Source: Macrobrachium rosenbergii (lineage: Eukaryota > Arthropoda > Malacostraca > Decapoda > Palaemonidae). From it: DNA of 64,000 bases. Positions within the stretch are counted from its first letter, which is position 1; the number at the start of each line of letters is the position of its first letter. Made by a program: the position numbers and the translations under genes. The notes under the pieces were generated by a model, which was given only the letters and a program-made list of their open reading frames with translations, searched no databases and was not told where the DNA came from. Where the stretch lies: NCBI RefSeq assembly GCF_040412425.1, contig NC_089783.1, positions 43,137,625 to 43,201,624 of the forward strand, given 5' to 3'. Below, one piece after another: positions 11,057 through 23,706 of the stretch.

Positions 11057-11138
11057 CACGGCCACATCTGAAGTTGGAAAAGAGTCTATTTTGTATTGTT
11101 CTTTTTGTGGGGTGGTTGTTATCGAACCTATGTCTCCC
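11057..11138 (-). CDS. Internal exon 1 (most upstream visible) of unrecognised gene
   Basis: Seen: a polypyrimidine tract (TTCTTTTTTTCTAG) before 11138 and donor GTAAGT after 11057. The exon is 82 bp; its first base finishes a codon begun in an unseen upstream exon (phase 2 in, phase 0 out). It encodes GDIGSITTTPQKEQYKIDSF and then PTSDVAV. No start codon fits here, so at least one more coding exon must lie to the right. I could not place it convincingly within 11.1-46 kb. Confidence 0.62.
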
Positions 11139-11142
11139 CTAG

Positions 11143-11740
11143 AAAAAAAGAATTTTTAAAATTTTAATAGGTTGAATGTATGAATGCAAATATAACAATA
11201 ATTTCAAAGAGAAAAGCTTTTATGCAAAGCCCAATGTGACAAACACTCTGAAGCAATGTGACACACACTCTAAAGCAAAGCACTGATTTGTAAGGTACTG
11301 AACCAAGAAAATAAAGTGCAAATTTAATTGTGGCACCTCTAAATATTTAGTTAGATAGTAGGATTCAAAGAAAACAAGAGCAGTGAGAAAACCTCAAAGC
11401 TTGATAACTGAAAAAAATCCATCAAACTTAGTAACCCCATCTGCTTGAAGCTGTGGTTTGCTAGTGTTATTAGGCCACTTGAGAGGTGAAGACTATCTTT
11501 GAGCTCAACAGAACTGAGGCAAAAAATGCAAACTTAAGATACTAATTTGCATTTTTCCTAACTATATTGATATATATGGATATACACTACCTTCAGGAAC
11601 AGCTAGTCCAGTTGATGAAGCTTAGTAACAAGGTGGTTAATGTGGAAAGTGAGTGAGTGGCGGGGGACCACCCACTCACCTCTCTATAATTCATCATTTA
11701 TTTTTTGTGATATGGACAGATGTTGGGTTGGTTAGAGGTG
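11143..11740 (-). other. Upstream intron sequence, no feature seen
   Basis: AT-rich sequence upstream of the first visible exon, presumably the 3' part of a long intron. A small ~30 bp local repeat (CAATGTGACAAACACTCT... then AATGTGACACACACTCT) lies near 11230-11275. Nothing else supportable. Confidence 0.4.
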
Positions 11741-12980
11741 GGATTATGATAAAATATTCAGGTTTGTATATCTAGGAATAATAAAAAGTTTTAAAAGTAA
11801 TTTGTATTTTTCCTTGGTATACAAACCTGAGCCTTTTATATGTAACAGAGTACCCTTCAGCACATGCTGGAATAGGTTGTTGAAAAATTGGTAACCAGGT
11901 AGCCTATAGTTAATTGGTGGTGATGGGGGGAGAAAGTGTGTGGGAGAATATTCCTCTCTCACTAACCATCACAATCACTTTTCCTTCGGCCACAAGGACT
12001 AAGCAGGGCGGTTGAGGTGGGATTTAAGTACATAAAAGGATCTGCCTGCATCTCCAAAGCACTGACATGTAGACAAGGTAAATCCTTTGTCCATACACCT
12101 AAAAAGAGCCCTCCTTTCAGGTGTAAATCCCACCTCTACCTCGAGGCATCTGAAAACAGAAGCATTTACAGAGATGGGAGTTCAAAGGAACCCCTTTTAA
12201 GAGTTTCTGTCTTCTATCCACCAAACCATGCCATCCTACACCTCCCAATCATAGAAACGAGTCAGTAAGGAGGATCCCGAAAGGCACTTAAGAGATGCTT
12301 AAGTTTCCACTTGAGTGCCTCCTAGCTTTGTTTTTACTCTGCAGGAGCAGCAGCCAGGATCAACGCTGTGAGAGCTCCTGTGGGAAGGACAACCACTACT
12401 GGAGACTCAACAGCACTGAGCTCCCTGTAGGTGCAGCAACAGCAGACTGAAGTAGTAAACATGGTAATGGTAAGCATATCAGTCACTCAGCTTCCCAAAA
12501 GCAACAACCCCCTTCGGCCAAGGAAGGAACAGGGAGAGGTTTGGGGAGTGAGAAGGGAGTGAAAGGGTAATCAAACTCTTACTCACCTTTTCCCTCAACC
12601 GAAACCTTTCCAACAGCTGCAGATACTAAACCCGCATGGGTGCAAAAATGTTACGGATCCACTTAAACATACTCTCACCCACCTCCTTCGTTCCTAATGT
12701 TATGGACATTACATGATGAATCATGGGTAAACAAAGTATACTCAAACTCAAGTTCCAACTTAGTAGTTAGCAAGAGTGCAGCAAGATGCCCTTAATTGAC
12801 AGCAGCCAAAGAAAAAAGTACTTGGTAACAGCAGGTGAGTGTGAGGTATTCCCTAACTTAAACCCTTATCCATCAGTAACTACCTTGTTACCAAGTTTCA
12901 ACAACCAATTTCAGCTTGCACTGAGGAATACTCCTATATAAAAGTGATGGTTTGTATTTCTGTAGGAACGAATGAGCACT
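11740..12980. repeat. Unclassified dispersed repeat, copy A
   Basis: Seen: several ordered blocks recur elsewhere. A block near 12180-12250 (TTTCTGTCTTCTATCCACCA) resembles 36680-36720. TGCACTGAGGAATACTCCTA near 12915-12935 recurs at 43560-43585. AGTGATGGTTTGTA near 12940-12953 resembles ATGTGATGGTTTGTACATC near 37940. No transposase or RT motif was recognised. The family looks like an old non-coding or heavily decayed element; boundaries are approximate. Confidence 0.5.
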
Positions 12981-14065
12981 TTTGAATGGTTACTATCTTC
13001 AGTCACTCTTCAGTCGCAACAATGAGGAAAGTGGCATGAGCTTGTCACATTTTGGGCTGCCTATCATGTCAAGGATAGGTATTTAATATGCTGCTTCTTT
13101 CATTTTTCATCCAGGGTAGTCAAATTTCTTCACCAAGAGTCCATCACATTGAAAAACAGGAGAGTATGATGTTCTGAAATTATTAAATCTCTCAAATTTA
13201 TTTTCGAACATTTCAACTCTTTTCGTGTTTAGAAATGAAAAGTGAAATGATGAGTGTTGTTTTGACTCGAAGTAAAAATAAAAAAGAAACCCAAAATAAA
13301 ATAAACTTTGCTTGGCAGCACTACAGGTATTCCTAATCTGAGAAACTAAAATAACATTGCAAAACCCTGAGCTATCCTTACATTCTATTTTTCTCATTGA
13401 AATTAGGCCGACAATAAACCTGAAGATGTGGCAGCACAAGATGTTAGCTGTGACCCTAAGCATATGACATCAGCTTATGTTGGTCTCCAATCTTAAAGTT
13501 GAGAAAAGTCGTATCCTAACAACAATGGTAAAAGTTCATTTCCAGTCTGAACTCCAATTCCACTCAACAAACATTTTGTTTTGACAGTTTTCTTGCTGTT
13601 TTCAACTGTCCCATTCAAGACTTCAACTGGATATCATTCGCTGTAAAGTTTCCGAACCTCAGGCCGTAAGCATGTTTACGTGCAAAATGGGCATCGTGTT
13701 TAGTACCAGCCTCTTGGGGATGTACGTAAAACATAAAATAATGATGGTAAATACCATAAACATAACGTCTTTCATTGTTTTTGATGTTACAGCCTAAATG
13801 ACCAGAACCAGAGTACTTGATGGGTTATTTGGACTGGAAACAAACATTATCCACAGCAACTAAGACATGGTAAAATAAACTGTATTGTTTTACACTTTAA
13901 TACCACAATTTGTCATTGAAGTTTTAACACTATGCTCTTAATTCTCCTTAATATAAAATTTATACTAAAATCTATAGCAAATTAACTGTTACCAAGACAT
14001 TTACTGATGAATGTTGTTATCTACTTGGACTTTTTCTAGGTTCTTTGTTCATGTTTATATAGAAA
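12980..14065. other. Intergenic or intronic sequence, no feature seen
   Basis: AT-rich, with no splice-phase-compatible exon or recognisable repeat found by eye. The minus-strand frame at 13107-13463 has no homology I recognise. Confidence 0.35.
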
Positions 14066-14069
14066 AGAA

Positions 14070-14370
14070 CTGAATAGAATACAATAGAATTTAGGCCAAA
14101 GGCCAAGTGCTGGGGCCTATGAGGTCATCCAGTGCCGAAACAGAAATTAACAGTACACATAAAAAGACTTGAAAGGTGGAACAGGAGGAAAACCTCGCAG
14201 CTGCACTATGAATCAATCGTTAGGAGAGGGTGGAAAGTAAGATGGAAGAAAGAGAACAAGAATGGAGGCACAGTAAAAGGAATGAAAGGGGGTTGCAGCT
14301 AGGGGCCAAAAGGATGCTGCAAAGAAACCTCACGTAATGCCTACAGTGCACTGAAGGCACTACACTGCTT
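14070..14370 (+). mobile_element. Common SINE-like element, copy 2
   Basis: Contains TTTAGGCCAAAGGCCAAG, GGGGCCTATGAGGTCATCC, AACCTCGCAGCTGCACTATG, a GGATGG-less purine-rich middle and a 3' CACTGAAGGCACTACAC. Plus orientation. Confidence 0.85.
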
Positions 14371-14879
14371 ATGTTAACATGGTCATATTTAGTTTGTCCC
14401 AGTGCTGTGGGTGAGGATGGCCAGTACATTTGGAATGTTGTGTTATTTTCATCAGGAAATGCTGAAAGTGGATTGGCTTACGTTTTGCTGATTAGGTGAA
14501 ATTTTGGAATCCAAGCACTGTTTCAAAAAAACTGCCTTCAGTTTGTAGTCACTGTTCATTTGGTGCAGACACTAACTTATCACGAGGTTTTTTTTGTTGC
14601 TTCAACATTTCTGATATTCTTTCGCAACAAATGAGTAGTTTAAAAGTACTGGAACCATTTATATCCTACAATTATAAAGGACAACACTAGGAAAGGGGTT
14701 TATTGGGCAAGGGAAAATACAATTGAGTGAAACAGATCTAGAGGGATATATTCTAACAATGCTAAGGCAGCCTACTTTGGAAAGTTTTTAATTCTGATTA
14801 CAGTAAGGTCTATTAAATGTTTGGTAGTTTGTAAATTATACTGTAAACCATAGTTGTACTCTGGGGTTGAAAGTATGAT

Positions 14880-15880
14880 TTTACTATGTTCTAAGTGTTT
14901 TAATCCCTAAGGGACGGCATAATATATCAGTGTGCAGCACCCCTGACCGGGGAAACTTTGAGGTCGGCAAAATAAAAAAAAAATTATATCAATGGAAAGA
15001 GAATGACATGTACATTCACACTGTATAAATAAAAAAAAATTCAAAAAATTTTCCCTACCTTCCACGAGAAGTTGAAAATGACTATTTACAACCCCTTGTG
15101 GGGCCTCATATACAAGACAATAGTAAATTTTACCATTTTATATATGTTTTTTCTAATAAATAAGTTTTTTGGATTTTGTAAAATTATTATTACTGCTCAC
15201 GCAATATCAAAACAGACAAAAATAAAAGCAGTAACAATTTTTTTGCATATTTGTTGTAAAATATTCACGTAAGTTTACGAGAAGGAAGATTCAGTAACTT
15301 TTGTTTTACTTTTACATGCTTTTTCTAATATTTCTTTGCAATTTTCTTGGTAAAATTACATTGACAACCAACATACTATTGTAAAAGACAAAAACAAAAA
15401 ACAACAGCAACCCCTTCGTAAATTTACAAGCAAATTTACAAAAAGACTCATGTGAGAGAGAGAGATGCAGTACCTCCCCCCCTTGAAGTCACAAGCATTA
15501 CTGATACTGGCCTAACTCTCATGTCTGTATAAAAGTTGCCATTAGTGAATTTATAGCATATAGAAGTATTGGCACCTTTGTTTCGAACCATTATTACCAT
15601 AACAGTGGTGCGTAATTCTGCTTCACACTGAAGCTCAATCCGTCTACCTCCCCAAACCTGTTTTACTTCACACTGAAGCTCAATCCATCCACTAAGGGTT
15701 AAATGTTTCTGACAATTTTGATAGCAAATTTGCAGGCTAGGCCTATTTTTGGAGATACTGGCACCCCGCCTCATGTCATATCCTGCAACTATGGCGATCA
15801 CAGTGGAAGACTGGGGTTTTTTGGTGGGGGAAAATACAGAGTGAAATACAAGGATGTATTTTAGCATGTCCATGATACTT
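14880..15880. other. Possible unclassified repeat region
   Basis: A stretch with CCTAAGGGACGG near 14907 and CACTAAGGGTTAAATG near 15690, which are only loosely inverted. It also holds a ~40 bp internal duplication (CTTCACACTGAAGCTCAATC near 15620 and again near 15667). It may be a decayed transposon, but I have no family assignment. Confidence 0.3.
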
Positions 15881-15899
15881 TGGCAAGTCCTGATTGTGA

Positions 15900-16340
15900 T
15901 TAAGATAAGGTTTATTGAAGGTTTTTAAAGTGACAGTATTCATATATAAGAACCTCTTAACTAGGTTTTGTTAATGGTGGGCCAAATGAGGGCCTGGCAT
16001 CCCAGGCTTTAGGTTATATTACAACTCTATTATAATAATTTACAGTGCCTATGGTTAGGTTTGGTGGAAAGTCCAGGTGTGCAAAGTCTCCTGGTCTAGG
16101 TAAGGCCTTAATGCCCCAGGTAGGTTAGATCATAACCCTACTATTTTAATTTACAGTACCCAAGTCTGATTAGGCAGGGGTTGGGGGGTGGGGGTTGGAG
16201 CCTTCTGCTAGATACAGGTGCAGCCCCTCAGCTAGGTTAGGTTTGATGGACACAGAAGGGGCGAAGCTCCACCCGGCTAGGTGTGGATCTGGTCCCCCAG
16301 GTTAGGTTAGGTTAAATCCATCCTTGTATTCCACTTGTTT
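15900..16340. repeat. Degenerate local duplications with TTAGG-like motifs
   Basis: Two related segments (TTATAATAATTTACAGTGCC near 16030 and ACTATTTTAATTTACAGTACC near 16140) indicate an old ~115 bp tandem duplication. A three-unit TTAGG run (GGTTAGGTTAGGTT) occurs near 16300. Confidence 0.4.
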
Positions 16341-18250
16341 TGTGGTTTCCCCCACCCAAAAACCCTTCTTCCTCACTGTGGTCCCACAAACTGTAGAACA
16401 TAAGGGTCCAGTACCTCCAAAACTAATTATTTACTTATAAAATGAACCTCATAAATGTTCAAAGAACACATTAAAACATAGGAAAATCTCATATTCACAC
16501 TGGATTGATTTGGGTTGGATTATCAGATTGATAATTAGCAAATTAACCAACTCTAATCATAACCCCCAGTGTAAAGTCTTCCAATCTATTTAAACACACA
16601 TGTTATCATATAAAATTCTAATTTGAATCTCTGAATTCTGATTTGCTGACATAAATTCCACAGAAAAAGGCAATTCTTAAAAAAGAATCAGGTAAATAAG
16701 CAAAGAGACTAGATGTATGAAAACAAGCTACGCATGATAAATCACCAACTGCCGAAGAATCTGCAAGTCTGCAAGCTATTAATGTTATATGAAGCATCTG
16801 AATCAAAAGTGAAAAATTAGGGTTATGACACTGTGGGTGATTGAGGAAAACGGAGGGGGACAGATGTTCAATTGTGGTAAAATTAGATTTAGGAGGACTG
16901 GCATTAGATTGGGAAAAGCTGGCAAGCGAAAAAGGCTAAGGTGGACTGAAATGGGTAACACTGAATACTACTACTTCACCTGTCTGGGGCGCCGTATTCA
17001 GTACCTTGGGGATGAAAGCAAAAGCATATGCTGAAGATGGTAAATAGCAAAAGCATAAGCAAAAGATGGTAAATACCCTAAAAATAAATGAGAAATATAA
17101 ATACAAAAGTAAGCCAAAGGCGGTAAATATTCCGGTAATTCTATATATTAGCTCTGCGCCCGTTTTTACCTTTTCAACTGGTTTTTTCTACACTTTTAGG
17201 GGTTCTGATACTGGCGGTGCATGTTTGTTGTGGCCAAATGGAATGTCCCTTCGCCGTGTTTGGTACTGGCCCGGGGAGGGGGGGTACCCATATGTTAACA
17301 AGTTATTGCACTTGCCGGACAGGATATGAACCGTTCGCAACAGACGTACCCGTGCTCAGTCTTGTGAATATCGCGTATGGAAACCCCTTGTTGGATGGAC
17401 TTCGGGGGTTAATTACAGGTTAATTAGACTCGAGCGCCAAAAATGAAAGGTAAATTCATAATTAGCAAACAAAAAACTGTAAAAAAGTCAAGTTATAGTG
17501 CCATCGGCGACGCGGAGCTACCCTATAGTTCTACCAATATTCCAGCCAGTGCCTGGTGGAAACCAGTCTGCAGTAGTACTCTTCAGTTTCAACTTGGAAT
17601 GGGTGAGGTATTAAGTTGTGGAAGATGTGGAGAAGGAGACATTAAATTTGAGTGTGATAAATCGTCACGCCCTCAAACATACCCTTCACATGTAATATAA
17701 AGATAAAACTGGCCAGTCAACATATAGGCTATTATACTAATTAGAGCCCCAAGCCTCTAACGCAACTCGAACCTGTCCATAAACGTTAGCCTATGCCTGA
17801 GTTGGTGGCCACCAAAGGCTATTTGATTGAGATATGAAGTATCTAAGGTTTGTCTACTAACAGACACAAGTTAGGACACGAGATTACCCTGGCGAGGTAT
17901 GCCAAGTAAATCTCACAAGTAGGCTTGGGCAGCCCATGCTATAGTAAACGGCTAGTTTGTCTAAAATGAAAAGCAGGCTTGGAAAATGAATAACAAGCAT
18001 GCGGTGAGATCTTCAGCAACTTATGCTATATCGGGAGCTACCTCGCCTGGTTTAAGTCAGACCTGGCCCTTGACAGCTATATACTCCTCACCTGCCCGTC
18101 AGTCGATGCGGTGTGGTATCACAGGCATCATAAAATTCATCGACTTCGCTTTCCGATGACATAACTGGGTCGTTAAGGGTTAATTATCAGTTATTGGACA
18201 CCATTGGTGCTAGTAATATGCCTGACAACCAAGCCCACCCTTCGTCCTAC
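16340..18250. other. Unassigned sequence
   Basis: No gene supported. GC content rises after about 17100, and several short open frames are present, but none has a recognisable domain or compatible splice sites. A GTGAGG donor-like site on the minus strand near 18092 follows a non-coding stretch and could belong to a 5' UTR exon; this is not supported by anything else. Confidence 0.3.
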
Positions 18251-18345
18251 TACTACGTCAGCTGATGGCTCAGATCAGCCATCATTGTTTACGTTGAAAT
18301 TCCGTTCGTGATTGGTCGTCGCCTTCTGACGTCATTCAGCGCCTC
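18250..18345. promoter_or_regulatory. Candidate promoter-like block with inverted CCAAT and CRE palindrome
   Basis: Seen: ATTGG (inverted CCAAT) at 18311-18315 and a perfect TGACGTCA palindrome at 18327-18334, in a locally GC-richer stretch. Such a pair is common in metazoan proximal promoters. No adjacent first exon could be shown. It could serve the minus-strand gene whose upstream exons are missing, but this is speculation. Confidence 0.25.
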
Positions 18346-18756
18346 GTTTCAATTCATTCATGCCCTGTGGTATCGATGTATTTGCCGGTAGCTGTCATTA
18401 AATCAGTTAACAAATATGTCGCCATTTGTTGCAGGCGTTGATAAACGTGTGATTGATACACGCTTGCGACTATCCTGTTTATGTTCTACAGGACATTATC
18501 ATCACTATGTTTAATGCCATTCAATGCCTGGAATTTCGTTTATTAATGCATTTCCTTGGTAATCTTCTAAGACTCAGTGTAAGGATAGACTTCATCGCTT
18601 GTCAACAGAACTCGAGATACATATACCTATACACACACGCAAACGAGCAAACACAAACTGAATCCTAATAAAACGTAAAATAACAGCCAAACGACTTCCA
18701 TAGTAGGAAAGTGTAAAGCCACCTACAGAGCCGATTTTTATGACGACATGACTCAA

Positions 18757-18909
<153 letters not shown>

Positions 18910-21470
18910 AAACTGAGTGGTAACACGTTATAAATAGTAAGCGGCACAACACGGGCATTGGTAACCTGGGAAGGATCAGTGGTCTGCAGTACAGTACAGC
19001 ATAATTAAACCTTAAGGAATAGAAGTGTCCATATTTGTTGAAGGGTTGTGTACTCCTTAGGGGAGGATATGTCCCATTAAATGGCCTCTTTTCTAAAGGC
19101 CATTGGCAACAATGCTTTGCCACTCCTCTGCGGCTCCAAGAAAATGAAGTAATTGTACTCTTGCTGCTCCGTGTAAAGTGAAAGTCATCCTATGGCTGTA
19201 CGTATGGGGTTTGCAACCTATACACGTTACTGATATGACATAAAAACCTGAGAATTAACGATGACTGATTGGTTTAAAGCGAGAAAGTTGGATGTTGTAG
19301 CACTTGTTGAAAGGGTAATGCGTACAGTGTAAGAAAAAGAAAAAAATATATATAGAGTATACCGCACCAGGAAGCGTTCGGAGTTCCAATCTGATCATGC
19401 GGTGCTGTAGATTACAGTATGCTAATTTTTTCTGTGAGCAGGTAACACCATCATGCCTTCCATGGTAGCATACTGCACTGTTTACCGGTTTTCTTGAATT
19501 TTTTTTTTAAAAACCGGTGAGCAAAAAGAATGCCTTCCAGTCTTATTTATCTATTCTTTATATACATTAAAAGGAAGACATAATTTTGCATACATAAATA
19601 CATTTACGTCTTTGCAGGTAAAATAATCATACCGTCATTGGCACTATATGGACGTCTTTTCGTTTTCCTTAAATACAAAACTTATAAAATCTAATGAGCA
19701 GAAAAAAGGGGCTTTTCAATAGCGTTCATTTATCAGCATTACAACCCAAATACTGTTTTTTAAAAGAATGTATAGGCTAAGGCTAGGCCTTCGTGAAAGA
19801 TGCAATCTGCACAGATGAAATAAATTACCGATTAGAATAGAGTGCCATGCATAAAAATATGGAATAAATAAATGTCGCATGAGTAAGTCCATGAAATTTC
19901 CGTTGACACAAATAAATCAGCAAAATGACAAAACAATAACATCAAGAGTATGCAACAGTTTGTTCATGCATTATTTACAGAAAAAAAAAAACAAGGCAGC
20001 GGCCACTGTGGCAATCACAGATGCACATTTTCAGCCTTGTACGATAATTTTTTGTAACCTCACACCGAAATTGTATTTGGGATAGCTATAGGGTTCAAAG
20101 CTAGGGAAGGCAGAGCAGACGCAGTGTCAGGTAAGACCCTACAGACAGGTGTGGTGTTTGGTACACTCTGGAAACTGGTGTCGATTGGTGAATAAGTTGC
20201 AATGACGAGAGTATATGGTTCAGCAACTGAAAGACTGAGCGGGAAAAAAAAATTTTCGGATGGGTATGATTCTGAGCTGTTTCCGGTCTAGAAAATAGGA
20301 AAGGATGTGCATCCTATGTCAATTAAACGGAAAGGCAGGTTGATAGATAAATAGTTGGCCTTTTTAGTAGGTATGGCGTTCGTAGACTATGGGAGAACTG
20401 AAAGTATTTTGGAAATGTGATTGAAAATGGAAATGATATTTGGAAATATATAGTTTCCAGAGTAGGATTGCAAGCATACTTGGGAAAAAGAAAATTGCAA
20501 CGTAGTTTTTCCGTTTAGATGGAAGAGCACCTTGATGGATATAACGGTGTGAAAAGTGACGATTTGAGGTATATCTGATCATTATTTGGTTGAAACGAAA
20601 GTAAAGATAAAAATCAGCTTCGTCCAGACTTTCCTATGGATGTCCTCCTATTCCAGTTCATTTGTTCCATCTTGCGGGTCCCATTTGTTTATGGGTTTCA
20701 AAATCATAGTTTTGCTGAATAATGTACTTTTATTTCATTAATGATTTTGCATATATATGACTAGTTTTTCTTAGATATTTTAAGATTTCACTTTTTTTTT
20801 AGTTCACGGGGCATCTGACTGAATGGTCCGTATTGAGTATGAATGGACGAATGATGAGTCAGTCGTGACCTAGTTATGTTAAATATTGATTCCATTAATT
20901 TGCCCTTCCTCTTAAAAGTATATTTTGGTGGTATATCTCTCAACTATATTGATCAGAATTTTTGTCATATGCTTATTTATCTCTGTAGTTTTATTTCTGA
21001 CTAACGGAATATTCAAAAGGCATCTTCTATACATCCCTGTCGTGATCTTTGTCCCGTCATTGAGGGCCTAGGCGAAGTATCCACTTTGACTTACCTGAAT
21101 TACAATTCTTTAACCTATAGTCTTTCCCACATTTGGCATCCAAGTTTTCCTATGCATTTCTTCTGTTTATGCCCGAGTTAATGGCATTTGCAGCATTGTG
21201 ACAACTACTGGGTACATTTAGGTCATCATCACATATTCCTATCCTACTTTCTTCTAATCTGTGGGGAGCATATTATGATGTAATGTTTCACCCCTTTGGA
21301 TTTTAGATTTCAGCTCAGCAACCTATTTGAAGTCATATTCAACTCTTACCTAACATTTCAGCCACAGGTTCTCATCTTACAATATTCTGTTATAAGCTCT
21401 TCTTCCTCAACTTCTTGGACATGAACCATCATGATCTTTTGGGTATTTTGTCATCTGAAATACCGCTTTA
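18910..21470. other. Gene-free stretch
   Basis: No coding exon or repeat recognised by eye across this 2.5 kb, apart from short A or T runs near 19500, 19980 and 20248. Confidence 0.35.
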
Positions 21471-21559
21471 TTCTCTCCTCTCCGTCATCTCATTATCTTC
21501 GAAGCTTGTGACTTGGGTCTGTCGGAAAATTCTATGAAAAGGTGTCCATCTCTTGCCTG

Positions 21560-21855
21560 CTTTGTACGCTTGATTAAGTTCCTCCTTGGACAGGTCGTTA
21601 TCGTTCTCGGCTAGCACTCTGCTGGGCCCGCGTTCGAGTTTCCGGCCTGCCAATGAAGAATTAGAGGAATTTATTTCTGGTGATAGAAATTCATTTCTCG
21701 CTATAATGTGGTTCGGATTCCACAATAAGCTGTAGCTCCGGTTGCTAGGTAACCAACTGGTTCTTAGACACGTAAAATAAGTCTAATCCTTCGGGCCAGC
21801 CCTAGGAGAGCTGTTAATCAGCTCAGTGGTCTGGTTAAACTAAGGTATACTTAAC
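21560..21855 (+). mobile_element. Possible tRNA-related SINE
   Basis: Seen: GTTCGAGTTTC at 21632-21642 matches a polymerase III B box fairly well. It is followed by a moderately GC-rich body ending in AATCAGCTCAGTGGTCTGG near 21830. The box A is not convincing at normal spacing. From memory similar sequence is dispersed in decapod genomes, but no second copy is in this window, so the call is tentative. Confidence 0.35.
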
Positions 21856-22095
21856 TTTTGTACGCTTGATTGAATTTTCACAAATCCCTGACTTGGCATT
21901 TTCCACCTGTACAGTGGTTTTCATTTTCGAGTTGATAGATTCTACGAGTAATGTGTTCTTTTTTTATTATTAATTTGTGTGCATAGTCTCAATGATTGTA
22001 GGACTGTCCCATTTGTTTACTCAAGACTTCTATTTTTTCATTCACCTTCGTGATGGATATGGTGAACTTATTCATTTATTCATCGTGTTGGAATA

Positions 22096-22107
22096 TATAT
22101 ATATATG

Positions 22108-22190
<83 letters not shown>
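22096..22190. repeat. (TA)n microsatellite abutting a SINE copy
   Basis: A long TA array, slightly interrupted at its start (ATATATATGTATATATATACAT), ending directly at the 5' end of the next SINE-like copy. Confidence 0.95.
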
Positions 22191-22193
<3 letters not shown>

Positions 22194-22352
22194 AAGGCCA
22201 AATACCAAGCGCTTGGACCTATGAGGTCATTCAGCGCTGTAAGAAAAATTGAGAGTAAAAGATTACAAAGGTGTAACAGGAGGAAAACATCGCAGTTGCA
22301 CTATGAAACAATTGTTAGAAGAGGGAGGAAAGTAAGACGACAGAAAGACGAC
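22190..22352 (+). mobile_element. Common SINE-like element, copy 3a (3'-truncated)
   Basis: Starts AATAAGGCCAAATACCAAGC and includes GGACCTATGAGGTCATTCAG and CATCGCAGTTGCACTATG. It breaks off in the purine-rich middle at about 22350, where an unrelated segment (GGTATCATACTTACAGGTG) begins. Confidence 0.75.
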
Positions 22353-22387
22353 GGTATCATACTTACAGGTGTGGTGTGTTGGAATGG

Positions 22388-22582
22388 ATATGGAATATAG
22401 AGATTAGGGTAAAGGCCAAGCACTGGGACCTATGAGGTCATTCAGCGCTGGAAAGGAAATTGAGAATAGGGTTGCAGCTGGGGCTAACGAAGGGACGCTG
22501 CAGAGAGCCTTAAGTAATGTCTACAGTGCACCGCGCATGAAGTGCACTGACGGCACTACACCAACCCCCCTACGGGGTTATC
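22388..22582 (+). mobile_element. Common SINE-like element, copy 3b (internally deleted)
   Basis: Begins at the GGAATGGATATGGAATATAG start, contains AAGCACTGGGACCTATGAGG, then jumps from GAAATTGAGAATAGG straight to GGTTGCAGCTGGGGC. It therefore lacks the middle ~130 bp, and ends with the canonical CCCCCCTACGGGG. Confidence 0.75.
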
Positions 22583-22599
22583 CATCGTGTTGATCTTAG

Positions 22600-23130
22600 T
22601 CATCATTCTCCGTAGGGCTCTTCCCGTAAATCTTCAGGCTCAGCAATCCTCTTGTAGTAAGAGGATTGCTCGGCAATCTCTATATCGCTGCTCAGTTTCA
22701 TCCCTCAACAGCCATTACAGTTTGCTTGTCCTTACATTCATTCACTCTTCAATGCGCTCTGTCAAAGCAGTTTGGACAGTGCCACTTCAGTTTCTCGATA
22801 TTTTCATCACGGATGACATTTAGGTAAGTATATTTATGGTACACTCATCATCGGATCCATAAGTGGGATGCATCAACGTTCTCCTTTTGTTACCCACAAG
22901 TCAGTTTCGTCAACATTCGTATTTTATAACGAATGTTTAATCATGTACAATATAACCAACTTCACAAGGAAAATAAAAGATATAACAGGTTTTATTCCGC
23001 TCAAAATGTGACAACAATCAAGAAAAGAAGCGGTGAAATGTGATTGTTAATGCAATTCTGACAAGTGAGTTTGATAAATATGAAGTGGAAAGACAAGATA
23101 ATGAGAAAATGGATGAAAATGGACTATAAA
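22600..23130. other. No feature seen
   Basis: Unique-looking sequence between SINE copies; a short hairpin-capable repeat (CAATCCTCTTGTAG/TAAGAGGATTG) lies near 22644-22668. Confidence 0.3.
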
Positions 23131-23137
23131 AACATGG

Positions 23138-23420
23138 GAATGGAATGGAATGGAATGGAATATAGAATTTTGGCCCAAGGCCAAGTACGGCGACTTATGA
23201 GGTCATTCAGCGCTGAAAGGGAAATTGAGAGTCGAAAGGTTTGAAAGGTGTAACAGGAGGAAAACCTCGCAGTTGCAATTATTAGAAGAGGGTGGAAAGA
23301 AAGATGGAAGACAGAGAATATGAACAGAAGTACAGTAGAAGGAATAAAGGGGTTGCAGCTGGGGGCCGAGGGACGCTGCAAAAAACCTTAAGTAATGCCT
23401 ACAGTGCACCACGTGAGGTG
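23138..23420 (+). mobile_element. Common SINE-like element, copy 4
   Basis: Starts with four tandem GGAAT units, then ATAGAATTTTGGCCCAAGG, GAGGTCATTCAGCGCTG, AACCTCGCAGTTGCA, GGGGTTGCAGCTGGGGGCCG and a 3' end near GTGCACCACGTGAGGTG. The distal CTACGGGG tail is missing. Confidence 0.85.
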
Positions 23421-23706
23421 TAAGAGACAGAAGAGTGCATGAAATTCCATAATGGACTTATGGCAGTGTAGAGTACCTGTGGGTAGGGAAAGGTCAAAAC
23501 AAGTAATCATTATCATCAGCATCTTTGCCTTCCAACGCCGTGAGCTGGATGTGGCCCCTGCGAAATTCATCAGCTCATGTCCTTCCTGTGCTTTTGGTTC
23601 CACAAATCTCCACTCATCTGAGTAGATCTGGGTCTCTGAACTCTTCTGGTGGCCAGTTACCCAATTAGCACTGTCACGGTATCATACTTACAGGTGTGGT
23701 GTGTTG

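Noticed and set aside
16290..16310. TTAGG-type runs near 16300 and CCTAA runs near 43113 as interstitial telomere
   Set aside because: Only three units each; too short to be more than chance or local sequence bias.
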